From the NCBI GenBank assembly GCA_017617035.1, contig JAFZWV010000007.1:1-64000 (forward strand): a stretch of DNA of 64,000 bases, written 5' to 3'. This DNA comes from Bacteroidales bacterium. Its GTDB lineage: Bacteria > Bacteroidota > Bacteroidia > Bacteroidales > UBA932. The notes beneath the pieces were generated by a model. It saw only the letters and a program-made list of their open reading frames with translations, did not search any database and was not told where the DNA came from. A program made the position numbers and the translations under genes. Shown here piece after piece: positions 5,787-15,418 of this stretch. Numbering within the stretch: position 1 is the first letter of the stretch; every line of letters begins with the position of its first letter.

Positions 5787-7289
5787 TCAAAAATTTTGTA
5801 TCTGCTGGTCCATCCATTCAATTTTGCTGACAAAGCCCTGCTTGACCGGGTAGTATTCGCCGCTGAGGGTGAAGTAGCCATTTCCCCAGTAGTGAATGTC
5901 GCGTCTGGCGCTGTTCTGGATAAGATCGACCATTTGATTCAAATACTCTACGAAACTAATGTATTTGTCGTTGCCGAGCAGATTCGATTTGTAGGCAGGC
6001 CACCTGGACTTCACTGTATTGACGAATTCCGGATCCTTGAACAGGTACTTGTAGTAGTACATATCCTTGGAATTGAATTGATGGTAGACCTCAAACAGTT
6101 CTTGATCCCATAAAGGACCGGCCTTTAACTTGCATACGGTCCCCGCCGGGCTGTCGACTCCGTCGCGACCTTTGTACATCTTTACACTCCTGGGCTTGTA
6201 GGCTTCGTAGTTTCCGATGGTTTCAAGTATCATCCAGTAATCGGCAAACGAATCAATGTCCAGATAATCATAGTAGTGGCTTTCTTGACCACTGCCGATT
6301 TTCTTAATCTCTACCTCCATTTCGTTGATGTAGTTCCTGATGTAGTTGAACTGGGCATCCGGGACGCTATCGTTGGGGCCTTTAAGCTGGACGGGGAGAT
6401 GAAACTCCGATGACATGAACTTGTATTTCTCGTCGTAGAGTTCGTCGTATTCCAGAAGGTAGCCTCCGCTGACGGCGGGGTAGGTGACGTCTTCATCCTT
6501 AAGCGAAGCGATGTTGACTCTATTCTCGTCTTTCTTGATCTGCTCGCATAGATAATACAGGCCGTTGTATTTGCCGTTGAGGATAAGTTCTACGAAGTAT
6601 CCTCGCGGAGCCCAATCCATCGACGGGGCGCGTCTGGTCGCTTCGAACATCAGGGGATTGCCGATGAAACCACGGTATTGGGCCAGCAGGACCCAGCGTT
6701 TGTGGGCGGGCAGCCCGAGAACCTCCTGCTTCTTGTCAAGTTTGAGCGCATATGGCTTCTTGGGATACTTGTCCCAGGTCCAGTTGCCGCGCCCGCGTAT
6801 GCCGGTTCCGCCCAAATCCTGTATATTCCCGTCGGTGTCTATTATACGCAAAGAGGCATCCCTCCATGTCGTTTTGTCGGCGATTGCTCCCGGCTGAGCG
6901 GTGACGATAGAAATGGCAGGTAGTTTCGAGTCAAATACCTGGACGGTTATATCGCTGTAGCTTCCGGAATCAGACTTCAGACGATAGACTACACCTTGTC
7001 TCAGACTGGAGAAGTTGTTTGCGGAAACTCCGCTTTCCTGTTCGACTCCACCTACCGTAACAGATTTTGCGTTGTCGCTGAATTCGGCTACAAGGCTGGA
7101 AAGATCTGTTCCTTCCGGTACAACTACGGCTATATTTGACGCAGTAATGTCGGCTGCCCGGTAAGCCTTTCCGCCGACAAGGATTGAGTATTCCAGAAAT
7201 GAAGTGCCCGACGTCTCTTTTACTGGCTCCGCAGTACACGAAGCCAGTAAAAAGAGAGCCGATGCTATTATTACATAATTACCTTTCAA
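5787..7289 (-). CDS. CotH-like kinase-fold surface lipoprotein
   Basis: A 500-residue lipoprotein with lipobox LLASC at about 14-18. Residues 25-120 form a beta-rich domain of the kind found at the start of Bacteroidota surface lipoproteins. From about 125 the CotH family region follows: SIVT, GIRGRGNWTW and the YPKKPYALKL segment, then GYFVELILNGKYNGLYYLCEQIK, and later GPLWDQEL. CotH proteins are atypical, secreted kinase-like enzymes; Bacteroidota members are numerous and uncharacterised. The gene abuts the SusD stop with no gap, so it is likely part of the SusC/SusD complex or its substrate handling. Kinase activity is inferred from family only. Confidence 0.8.
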   Translation of the reverse strand: MKGNYVIIASALFLLASCTAEPVKETSGTSFLEYSILVGGKAYRAADITASNIAVVVPEGTDLSSLVAEFSDNAKSVTVGGVEQESGVSANNFSSLRQGVVYRLKSDSGSYSDITVQVFDSKLPAISIVTAQPGAIADKTTWRDASLRIIDTDGNIQDLGGTGIRGRGNWTWDKYPKKPYALKLDKKQEVLGLPAHKRWVLLAQYRGFIGNPLMFEATRRAPSMDWAPRGYFVELILNGKYNGLYYLCEQIKKDENRVNIASLKDEDVTYPAVSGGYLLEYDELYDEKYKFMSSEFHLPVQLKGPNDSVPDAQFNYIRNYINEMEVEIKKIGSGQESHYYDYLDIDSFADYWMILETIGNYEAYKPRSVKMYKGRDGVDSPAGTVCKLKAGPLWDQELFEVYHQFNSKDMYYYKYLFKDPEFVNTVKSRWPAYKSNLLGNDKYISFVEYLNQMVDLIQNSARRDIHYWGNGYFTLSGEYYPVKQGFVSKIEWMDQQIQNF

Positions 7290-9095
7290 TTACCTTTCGT
7301 TGTTGGGAATTCCTGTTACGTTGGTTTCGTCCAAAGGAATCTGGTACTGGAGTCTTACGTCATCGTACTTGATAACCTCACAAACGGCGCGGCTGGGGAA
7401 GCGGCGATCGATATCGCGCTTGTTGCGGATAAGGTCCATCACACGGAAGCCCTCGTAGTAGAACTCCATGCGGCGCTCGTCGAGTACGGCGTCGAGAGCG
7501 GTGGGATAGCCGCGGCCAGCGATGTTGGCTGTGGTCATCTGCGCCGTTCCGGTAAGGCCGGCGCGGGTGCGGATGATATTGACATCATCAAGCGCTTCGG
7601 TATCTTTTCCTCCAAGATGGGCATATGCTTCAGCACGGTTAAGGATGACCTCGCTGTAGCGAAGCATGATGAAGGAAGAACTGATAGGGAAGGTTATACC
7701 TGTCTGGTGGCTGAACTTCTCGCAGAACCAGATGGGATAACCGCCCTGACGAATACTCATCTTCGGCGCATCAAAGACCGGATTGCCCTTAGCGTCGACG
7801 ATTGCATTGGGCATGACACTACGAACATAGCAGCGGGTGTTGGAACCGTCGTTGAGGATGTAGCCGGGGAATTCGTCGCTGATCTTTGTCGCGGTATTGT
7901 CGGGGATGGCCTTGAGGGCTTTGCCTCCATAGGTAAACGAATAGGTTCCGTCGCCGTTGTCAGTTACGCTGGAAGTTATCACTCCGGTAACTGTATTTAC
8001 GTTTGGCAGGGCTATAGCCTGGGTAAGGCATTGGTTCACTTCGTCCATTACGCCCCAGTTGACCATGAGGCCCGGCAGGGAGTTGTGAAGACGAATCATG
8101 TCCGTGTAGCGTTTGTCCTGAGGATAGCGCTCGAATAGGTCGAGAAGAGGATCGGCTACGTAGAGCTCGCCCCAACCGGTTCCCTGGGTGCCGTCCGGCG
8201 AGTCGTACATACTGGCCAGATTTCCCTTGGGCGGGAGATTTGCAATGTCACTGTCGGTGAAGTTGACGCACCATATCACTTCCTTGGAGGTAGGGACGTT
8301 GGAATAAAGAGTTTTGACCTCGGCTTCGAGATGGCTTGCGGGATCGGCGCCCAGACATTCGGTAGCTGTGTCGATACACTTCTGCCACTCGCCTTTGTAG
8401 AGGTAAAGCCTGCTCAGAAGGGCCTGGGCCGCCTCTTTGCTTGCGTAGCCCCTGTTCGTGCCGCCTCTGTAGGCCGAAGGACTCATGAGGCGTATAGCTT
8501 CGACGAGGTCGTCTTCGATGGCCTTGTAGCATTCACCTACGGTAGAGCGATGAGTCTCCGAATAATCGGTGCCTATACGAAGCACGATGCCGGGATTGTC
8601 GGCTCCAAAGCTGTAGGGCTTTGCAAACAGGTTGCAGAGGGTGAAATGGAAGAAAGCGCGAAGGAAGTAGTTCTCGCCTTTGAGCTGCTTGCTGTAGTCG
8701 GAATCTTCAGTCAAACCGCTGATGTTGGCATTGGCCGCCCAGAGCAACTTATAGCAAATCACCCACATGTAGGCGCAGTTGTCGGTATTGGCCATGTCTT
8801 TTAAAGTAGCTGCGGTCCAGAAGGGGTCCGTACTGGTATTGGAGTAGCATATATTGTCGCCCTTCAACTCGTTCAGCAGGAAATACTGGCGCACGAAAGT
8901 GTTGTTCTGGCTGTATCCGCCACGGAACTCACCCATATCTTTCATCATTCCGTAGATTCCGTCTGTAGTATACTCTGCTGCGCCAGGGTTGGTGGCGAGG
9001 GCAGCACTGGTCAATGAATCCGACGGGACGAAGTCAAGATTTATACATCCTGCAAGGAGCAGGGGAAGAAACATCAATGATAGTATCTTTTTCAT
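7290..9095 (-). CDS. SusD/RagB family outer-membrane lipoprotein
   Basis: A 601-residue lipoprotein with signal MKKILSLMFLPLLLAGC, lipidated at about Cys17. Helical repeats typical of SusD follow, with the RAFFHFTLCNLFAKPYSF segment near 145 and the C-terminal ERRMEFYYEGFRVMDLIR segment that is diagnostic of SusD/RagB. SusD proteins cap the SusC channel and bind substrate at the cell surface. The partner SusC lies immediately upstream, 12 nt away. There are no glycoside hydrolases in this operon, so the ligand is unlikely to be a plain polysaccharide; the upstream phosphoesterase suggests a phosphorylated compound. Confidence 0.92.
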   Translation of the reverse strand: MKKILSLMFLPLLLAGCINLDFVPSDSLTSAALATNPGAAEYTTDGIYGMMKDMGEFRGGYSQNNTFVRQYFLLNELKGDNICYSNTSTDPFWTAATLKDMANTDNCAYMWVICYKLLWAANANISGLTEDSDYSKQLKGENYFLRAFFHFTLCNLFAKPYSFGADNPGIVLRIGTDYSETHRSTVGECYKAIEDDLVEAIRLMSPSAYRGGTNRGYASKEAAQALLSRLYLYKGEWQKCIDTATECLGADPASHLEAEVKTLYSNVPTSKEVIWCVNFTDSDIANLPPKGNLASMYDSPDGTQGTGWGELYVADPLLDLFERYPQDKRYTDMIRLHNSLPGLMVNWGVMDEVNQCLTQAIALPNVNTVTGVITSSVTDNGDGTYSFTYGGKALKAIPDNTATKISDEFPGYILNDGSNTRCYVRSVMPNAIVDAKGNPVFDAPKMSIRQGGYPIWFCEKFSHQTGITFPISSSFIMLRYSEVILNRAEAYAHLGGKDTEALDDVNIIRTRAGLTGTAQMTTANIAGRGYPTALDAVLDERRMEFYYEGFRVMDLIRNKRDIDRRFPSRAVCEVIKYDDVRLQYQIPLDETNVTGIPNNER

Positions 9096-9107
9096 GGCTT
9101 CTGCGTA

Positions 9108-12100
9108 TTAGAATTTAAGATCAACACCGAGGATGAGGGATCTCGGAACAGGATAGTTGTTGTTGAACAGACCGGCGAGCGACCAGGAAGATCCTTCGAG
9201 CTGAACTTCCGGATCCGCTCCGGAGAACCTTGTGAGGGTAAACACGTTGTCGGCCGTGAAGTAGATACGTCCGCCCTGGACGAAGCCGTTGAACAGAGGC
9301 TTATCGATGTTGTAGGCCAGGGTGACATTCTTGAGGCGCAGGAAACTGCCGTCCTCCAGATAGCGGGTAGATACGCTGTTGCTGCTCTTGTTTCCGGACA
9401 TCATAGGTCTGGGGTGAGTAGCGATGGCGTGTGTGCTCTTCTTGTTGGGGTCCCAACGCACCCAGCCGAGTCCGTTGTCGAGACTCATCATGTTGTAGTC
9501 GACATAGGATCCGTCGGCGTCGATGCTGATACGGGAGTTGTTGAACACTTTGTTGCCGTATACGTAGAAGAAGAATGCATCGAGAGTCCAGTTCTTCCAC
9601 TTGAGGTTGGATGACAGACCGCCGGTGAACTTAGGAGTAGCAGTTCCGGCCATTCGGTAATCGGCCTTGGTGTAGATGTTGGTCTTCTCGCGCTTGCCTG
9701 TATAAACAGGGTAGAGTGTCTTATCGGTAGTCTTAACGTCAGTGGGATGACCGCGCTTGTCTACTTCGTAGTACAACGCTTTTCCTTCGGCATCAAGCTC
9801 TTTCTCGTAGGTCCACCAGAGGGGGTCGCCGTTCTCAGGATTGACACCGGCCCATTCGGGCATGTACCAGGTGTAGATGTCATAGCCTTCGCAGACTAGT
9901 TGCTCGACCAGAGGGGTGCCGACGCCGCGGCGGAAAGCGCCGTTGGGCAGATACACTACAGTATTTCTGTTGAGACCGAAGTTCAGGCCAAGGTTCCAGC
10001 GAAGGTCTTTGGTCTTGATGATGTCTGCATCAGTCGCGATTTCAATACCCTTGTTGTTGATGGTACCGACATTAGCCGTGAAGGTGGTAAAGCCGGTAGA
10101 AGGGGCCTGAGGGACATCCAGGAGCAGGTTCTTGTTGTCGGTGCTATAGAGGTCTACGGTTACGTTGACCCTGTCCTTGAGGCGCATATCAACACCGATG
10201 CTGGCCATGTGGGCGGTTTCCCATCCCAGTTCGTCATTGGCCATGCGCTCGGCTACAGCAACCACCTTGTCGTTGTATGTATTGCTGGTGGTAAAGGAAT
10301 CCAGGTAGAGGAAAGGATCTATGTCGGAGTTACCAGTCACACCGTAACCTGCGCGAAGTTTCAGAAGGTCAAACGCATCGGCGTCGGCCATAAAATCTTC
10401 CTTATTGATAATCCAGGCTGCGGAAACGCCAGGGAAGAAACCCGCTCGCGCCTTGGGGGCGAACTTGTAGGTTTTGTCGTAACGGATAGATGCGGTAGCG
10501 ACGTACTTCTCCATGTAGGAGTACTGAGCCTGGGCGAGCACGGCCCATGCGGCCGACTGGGAATCGCTGCCCCAAACGCTGAGGCCGGTGGATGCCACAC
10601 TGCTCAGGGCCTTCATGCCGACAGGCATGTTCATACCGCCGGCGCCCATGCCGTCGGAGTAGCCCCAACTGACTTCGTAGCCGATGATGCTGCTAAGGGC
10701 ATGGTCGTCGAAGTTTTTGTGGAACTTGAGCAGTTCGGTAAGGCCGACGCCCCAACCGTAGCTGCTGCTCTGAGACATTTTACCTATGTTCTTGGCTTCG
10801 GTATTGGTACGGGCGTCGAGATAAGTCTTGCCGTTCCAGTTCCAGGAGTTCAGACGGTTGTTGCTCGTAAAGGTAAGCCAGTCGGTGATGTTCCAGACCA
10901 TCTGGACATCTGCGACCATGTCCTCGCTCCAGCTGTCGTCGCTGTTGTACTTGAGGGTATGGAAGGGGTTGTACTGCTCCTTGCCGTACCAGATCAGACC
11001 GCTGGCCTCGGGAAGTCCCACGGGGACAGGCTCTCCGTTCTCGTAGAACGGGTTGTCCCAAGGCATACCGTTGTAGGCAGTACCGATATCGCGCCAGTCG
11101 GAGTAGGAGGTGCTGTGGCCACGGTTGTAGCCGAGGCGCAGGTTCAGGGTCACCTTATCGCCGATGGGCGCCGAAAGGTTGACGCGGGCCGAGTTGCGGT
11201 CGAAGGATGTTCCAATCATGGAGCCTTCTTCGTCGTAGTGGTCTATACTGGCGAAATAGTTGACGCGGCCGGAGATACCGGATACTGAAAGGTAGTAGTC
11301 CTGGACCATGCCGGTCTTGAAGATATTGTTGTACCAGTCGAAGTTCTGTTTCTTAAGGCTTGAAGGACGGGTGGCCATGAAGACTGTTTCGCTCATCATC
11401 ATCTTCTGGACTTTGTAAAGCTCACGGCCGTCCATGGGATGGAAGCGTCCGGACAGGGCCTGCTTGACACCTGCGCTGGCCTTGAAATTGACATTGGTGC
11501 GGGTGCGGTCCTTGGCGCTCTTGGTGGTGATGACAATAACACCGCCCGCGGCCGAGGCTCCGTAGAGAGCGGTCGCGGAAGCGTCCTTGAGGATGGTCAC
11601 GTTTTCCACATCGTTCGGGTTGAAAGTGCCGCCCGCGATACCGTCGACTACATAGAGAGGGTCTGCACTAGCTGAGATGGAGCCCGTTCCACGAATGCGG
11701 ATCTGGGCGGCCGAGCCAGGCATACCGCTGGTGTTCATGACGACGACACCGGCTGCCTTACCCTGGATCATGTTACCAAGGTCGGGGGTGGAGTTGTCCA
11801 GCAGTTCTTCGCTCTTGAGCGAAACGACTGAGCTGGAGAGTTCGTTCTTTTTCTGGGTGGTATAACCCAGAACGACGACCTCCTCGAGGAAATTGACGTC
11901 TTCTTTCATGACCACGTCAATCTTGCTGCGGCCGCCTATAGCCTCCACTACATCGGCATAGCCTAGGAGACTGAAGGTGAGGGTGGCGTCCTTACCGACA
12001 GCTACGGAGTAATTACCGTCCAGGTCGGTGACGGCACCGCCGCCGGTGGACACAATAACTCCGACTCCGGCCAAGGGCTCGCCCGTGACGGCATCTTTAA

Positions 12101-12179
12101 CTGAGCCGGTGACGGTGTTCTGCGCAAAGGCAACTGTCGCCAGCAGGCTCAGAAGGATGAGGGAAAACAATTTTTTCAT
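9108..12179 (-). CDS. SusC/RagA TonB-dependent outer-membrane transporter
   Basis: A 1023-residue TonB-linked transporter with a signal peptide ending near AFA, a carboxypeptidase-regulatory-like domain (about 20-100), a TonB box region and plug (about 110-230) containing IRIRGTGSISASADPLYVVDG, and a 22-strand barrel ending in a C-terminal phenylalanine. It forms the import channel for the SusD protein encoded next. The gene starts 27 nt after the phosphoesterase stop, so cotranscription is likely. Length is normal for the family; no frameshift is seen. The imported substrate is not known. Confidence 0.93.
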   Translation of the reverse strand: MKKLFSLILLSLLATVAFAQNTVTGSVKDAVTGEPLAGVGVIVSTGGGAVTDLDGNYSVAVGKDATLTFSLLGYADVVEAIGGRSKIDVVMKEDVNFLEEVVVLGYTTQKKNELSSSVVSLKSEELLDNSTPDLGNMIQGKAAGVVVMNTSGMPGSAAQIRIRGTGSISASADPLYVVDGIAGGTFNPNDVENVTILKDASATALYGASAAGGVIVITTKSAKDRTRTNVNFKASAGVKQALSGRFHPMDGRELYKVQKMMMSETVFMATRPSSLKKQNFDWYNNIFKTGMVQDYYLSVSGISGRVNYFASIDHYDEEGSMIGTSFDRNSARVNLSAPIGDKVTLNLRLGYNRGHSTSYSDWRDIGTAYNGMPWDNPFYENGEPVPVGLPEASGLIWYGKEQYNPFHTLKYNSDDSWSEDMVADVQMVWNITDWLTFTSNNRLNSWNWNGKTYLDARTNTEAKNIGKMSQSSSYGWGVGLTELLKFHKNFDDHALSSIIGYEVSWGYSDGMGAGGMNMPVGMKALSSVASTGLSVWGSDSQSAAWAVLAQAQYSYMEKYVATASIRYDKTYKFAPKARAGFFPGVSAAWIINKEDFMADADAFDLLKLRAGYGVTGNSDIDPFLYLDSFTTSNTYNDKVVAVAERMANDELGWETAHMASIGVDMRLKDRVNVTVDLYSTDNKNLLLDVPQAPSTGFTTFTANVGTINNKGIEIATDADIIKTKDLRWNLGLNFGLNRNTVVYLPNGAFRRGVGTPLVEQLVCEGYDIYTWYMPEWAGVNPENGDPLWWTYEKELDAEGKALYYEVDKRGHPTDVKTTDKTLYPVYTGKREKTNIYTKADYRMAGTATPKFTGGLSSNLKWKNWTLDAFFFYVYGNKVFNNSRISIDADGSYVDYNMMSLDNGLGWVRWDPNKKSTHAIATHPRPMMSGNKSSNSVSTRYLEDGSFLRLKNVTLAYNIDKPLFNGFVQGGRIYFTADNVFTLTRFSGADPEVQLEGSSWSLAGLFNNNYPVPRSLILGVDLKF

Positions 12180-12206
12180 TGTTGTGGTTATTTGGTTTTA
12201 TAAGTA

Positions 12207-13964
12207 TCAATAATTGATGAAATGAGCTGCGGCATCGACTTTAAGCTTTCCGCCAGACTTGGCAGATTCGTCCTTAAGAACCAGTACGGCGTTTTCGTTG
12301 TCTACGAGATTGTTGTACAGCAGGCGCGAAGTCGAATTCCAGTCCACGAGGGGATTGGGTGTTCCGGTATAGTAGTCCGTACGCTCGGTAGTGGCGAGGT
12401 ATTCGCTTACCGCAAGAATCACTTCGCGTGAGGCCCAGTCGTCGTACCATTTGCCGTTGTCGTATAGGACGGTATTATCTTTCTGCAGCCTGCGGACCGA
12501 ACTGTCATAGTAGCAGTCGATACCCGTCATATATGTAAACAGGCTCTTTCCGCCGCTCGTGAGCGCGTACTCGAATACTTTCAGCAACTCTGCATAGGTC
12601 AGTTTGTATACATATATAAGGTTGCTGAAAGGGAAAGCTTCATAAATATTGGAAACGGTGATATCGCGGCGCGACTGCCCGTTAAGCGGGAAGGTGGTCC
12701 TGACGCCGCCGCCGTTGACAAAGGCTACGTCGGCCTCGCCTATGCGGCGTGTTACATCGCACATCCAGTTGCCCATGGTCGTGGCTCGTTCGCCGCTGCC
12801 GCTCAGGTAGGAGTTGGTCGCGCCCACGGTGATGTAGCCGACTATGTCCTTGAGTTGCTCCTCGCTTTCTTTGACGGCGGCCTCGGAGATGGCCAGGACT
12901 TCGTCGTCGAGATCGTCGGCGTTCTGCCCCGGGCGGGTGTGGACATCAAGGCCGCTGGGGACGTTCATGGTACGCATGTCATCGGCGCCGAGGAAACTGA
13001 CGGCCCCGGTCGAGTCTACAGCGAAGCGGAGGTTGGCGAAGGCATAGTTCTCGCCATGGCGACCGCCCTGCATGTAACGCAGGCCCCAGCTGGTCCGCCC
13101 GAGCAGCGCGCGGTGGGTATGGCCCCCAAGCACGAAGTCGATTACGGTAGACTGGCCAAGGCTTTCCGCAGCGTCTTCGCATGAGCCATGGTGGAGCAGG
13201 ATAGTGGCGTCGCACTGGCCGTCCGCTTCGAGTTGCGCGGCCAGGTTGTTGGCGATGGTGTAGTTTTCGCGTATCTCGTAGCCGGCGCCGGCGAATTTGG
13301 ACTGCATGATGCTGCCGGAATAGTTGGGCGCGAAGCCGATGACGCCTATGCGCACGGCGACCGTATCGCCATTGGACATGCTGGCCGTCTTGCGTACGAT
13401 TACATAGTCGCGGGTATGGGGGTCACGGCTGCCGTTGCGATAGAGATTCGCACACACGACCGGCACTTCGTTGGTGTATTGATACCCGTTCCACTCGTAG
13501 TCGAGCATGGTTGCGTCTGCGTCTACGAGGGTATCGAAGCCCCAGTCGAATTCGTGGTTGCCGGCCGCGACCGCATCGTAGTCCATGCGGCCGAATGAGG
13601 TGTAGACCGGCCGACCTGCCTGGAGATTGGAGATGCTGGCGCCCTGGTAGATGTCGCCGCCGTCGAGCAGCAGAAGGCGGGATTTATCATATTCGGCGCC
13701 CCTGCCGCGTACGTCCTTGACTTTGTCGGCTATATATGCCAGGCGGTAGTGGATGTTGTCTCCGTCTGAGTAGACCATATAGCCATGGAGGTCGGTAGTC
13801 TGGATGAGGGGAAGTATGTACTCGCCGGGGTGACGGTCCACTTGCGGCGTGGGTACTGGCGTGGGATCCGGCTTGATGTCCGGCTCGTATGGTGCCGGGT
13901 CGGGCTGGCAGGCCAGGGTTATTGCAGCGGCAAAAACCAGAAGGTAATGCGGCAGTCTTTTCAT
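12207..13964 (-). CDS. 5'-nucleotidase-family metallophosphoesterase lipoprotein
   Basis: A 585-residue protein with lipobox ITLAC at 15-19, then a proline-rich spacer. The metallophosphoesterase core shows QTTDLHG (about 55-61), DGGD (101-104), GNHE (135-138) and GGHTH, the metal-binding motifs of UshA/CpdB-like enzymes. The C-terminal half, with AFVNGGGVR and NIYEAFPFSN, is the 5_nucleotid_C substrate domain. It should release nucleosides from nucleotides in the periplasm or at the surface. First gene of the minus operon with SusC, SusD and CotH, and divergent from an adenosine-deaminase-family gene. Exact nucleotide preference is unknown. Confidence 0.9.
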   Translation of the reverse strand: MKRLPHYLLVFAAAITLACQPDPAPYEPDIKPDPTPVPTPQVDRHPGEYILPLIQTTDLHGYMVYSDGDNIHYRLAYIADKVKDVRGRGAEYDKSRLLLLDGGDIYQGASISNLQAGRPVYTSFGRMDYDAVAAGNHEFDWGFDTLVDADATMLDYEWNGYQYTNEVPVVCANLYRNGSRDPHTRDYVIVRKTASMSNGDTVAVRIGVIGFAPNYSGSIMQSKFAGAGYEIRENYTIANNLAAQLEADGQCDATILLHHGSCEDAAESLGQSTVIDFVLGGHTHRALLGRTSWGLRYMQGGRHGENYAFANLRFAVDSTGAVSFLGADDMRTMNVPSGLDVHTRPGQNADDLDDEVLAISEAAVKESEEQLKDIVGYITVGATNSYLSGSGERATTMGNWMCDVTRRIGEADVAFVNGGGVRTTFPLNGQSRRDITVSNIYEAFPFSNLIYVYKLTYAELLKVFEYALTSGGKSLFTYMTGIDCYYDSSVRRLQKDNTVLYDNGKWYDDWASREVILAVSEYLATTERTDYYTGTPNPLVDWNSTSRLLYNNLVDNENAVLVLKDESAKSGGKLKVDAAAHFINY

Positions 13965-14025
13965 GTGTTACGCAAATGAGTACTCTAAATTATGAAATAA
14001 TTTTTTTTCGGCGAGGTTTTTTATG

Positions 14026-14033
14026 TAATTTTG
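14026..14033 (+). promoter_or_regulatory. -7 promoter element of the deaminase gene
   Basis: TAATTTTG matches TAnnTTTG and ends 19 nt before the ATG at 14053. A clear -33 box is not seen; a T-rich tract lies in that region. Confidence 0.6.
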
Positions 14034-14052
14034 TACGCATTATAAATCCATA

Positions 14053-15303
14053 ATGCGTATGTCCCAGGAATTTGAATCGCTCAAAACTGCCTTCAAGGAG
14101 CAGTTCGGTACTCGTATAGATTTTCTTCGTGACAGTGCCGTTTATTCTTCTCCTTTATACATGTTCCTGCGCGCTCTCCCCAAGGGAGCGGATCTCCATG
14201 CCCATGCCGACGCCATCCTGCCCATGAGTGAGCAGGTTGCGTTTTTAAAAGATCATCCGGAACTGGTAATCACCCCTGAGTGGCAGATTCATTATACCGG
14301 AGTTGGCGCGCCTTACGGCAGCAGGACAATGTCAGAATGCCTTGATGAGGGCCTTACAGTTGAGGATTTCCGCAAGCAGTGGACAGTATTGGGCGCTGGT
14401 TCAGAGCGCACCTGGGACTGGTTCGAGGGGATTTTCACTAAGTGTGGATCAATCTGTACCACTCCGTCTTTGGTACTGGATTATTATACTCGGGTTTTAC
14501 GTTATTATCACTCGATTGGAGTTGAGCATCTGGAGTTGCGCTGCCCGTTCTTCGGGACTCGCGACGACGCGCTCGCCCGGGCGCAGGCCTTCCTGCGGGC
14601 GCTGGAGACGGTTCGGTCGGAGACCGACCCGGCCCTTACGCTCCGCATAGTCGCCTGCGCCGGCAAGAACGACGTGTGGGATCCGCAGTTCGACACCCTG
14701 ATGGACAATGCGATGTATGTCCGTGAGCAGGTGAAAGACGGCGACGAGCCTCTGGTGGTAGCTATCGATATAGTCAACGACGAAGACCGCAGTTATTCGC
14801 TTGCGCGCTACGAGGAGCGTGTACGCAGGATTCTGGCTGAACATCCCGGGTTGCATCTGACCCTCCATGCCGGCGAGAGCCTTAGCGGTGAGAACAACGA
14901 GATTGCAATCGCTCTGCGCTGCGGTATCGAACGCCTTGGACACGGCTTCAACCTCTATCGTTATCCTTTACTGGAGGAAGAAATCCGTAGCAAGGGTATC
15001 TGCATGGAGATTTGTCCGGTTTCGAACGCGGCCCTCGGCTATTGCTCCGACTTCGCGAAGCATCCGGCCGCCGCATACCGTGCCTCCGGCATTCCTCTCG
15101 TAATCTGCTCAGATGATCCCGCCTATCAGGCCGATGAACCCCTCGTTGGCGACCTTCTGGCCGTCGCTGTCGGTTGGGACCTCTCGCTTGAAGATGTAGG
15201 GGAGTTATGCCGCAATTCTATCAAGTATTCCTTCCTCGACCCCGCCTCCCAGGCCCGCTTGCTTTCCAAGTGGGAGAAAGATTGGGCTAAGTATGTGGGA
15301 TGA
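14053..15303 (+). CDS. Adenosine deaminase family amidohydrolase
   Basis: A 416-residue member of the ADA/ADGF-like branch. DLHAHAD (47-53) supplies the first zinc ligands, LTLHAGES carries another zinc histidine and the catalytic glutamate region, LGHGF follows, then EICPVSN and ICSDDP, which supplies the final aspartates. This is the full set of ADA motifs. No signal peptide is visible, so the enzyme is cytoplasmic. The expected reaction is hydrolytic deamination of adenosine or a related aminopurine. It is divergent from the phosphoesterase/SusC/SusD operon and would act on nucleosides that system delivers. It has its own promoter and a terminator 50 nt downstream. Confidence 0.88.
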   Translation: MRMSQEFESLKTAFKEQFGTRIDFLRDSAVYSSPLYMFLRALPKGADLHAHADAILPMSEQVAFLKDHPELVITPEWQIHYTGVGAPYGSRTMSECLDEGLTVEDFRKQWTVLGAGSERTWDWFEGIFTKCGSICTTPSLVLDYYTRVLRYYHSIGVEHLELRCPFFGTRDDALARAQAFLRALETVRSETDPALTLRIVACAGKNDVWDPQFDTLMDNAMYVREQVKDGDEPLVVAIDIVNDEDRSYSLARYEERVRRILAEHPGLHLTLHAGESLSGENNEIAIALRCGIERLGHGFNLYRYPLLEEEIRSKGICMEICPVSNAALGYCSDFAKHPAAAYRASGIPLVICSDDPAYQADEPLVGDLLAVAVGWDLSLEDVGELCRNSIKYSFLDPASQARLLSKWEKDWAKYVG

Positions 15304-15352
15304 AGATTTAGAAGCCGTAAAGTGTAAGTCTCTAATATTCAGCAAGATATGT

Positions 15353-15386
15353 AAAATCGCCTACCGGTTTTTCGGCAGGCGATTTT
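15353..15386. terminator. Bidirectional terminator between convergent genes
   Basis: AAAATCGCCT..CCG pairs with CGG..AGGCGATTTT around a GTTTTT loop. A/T tracts on both sides allow it to end both the deaminase (plus) and acyltransferase (minus) transcripts. Confidence 0.85.
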
Positions 15387-15418
15387 CTATATGGTGCTGA
15401 TAGTCAGACAGATGCATT

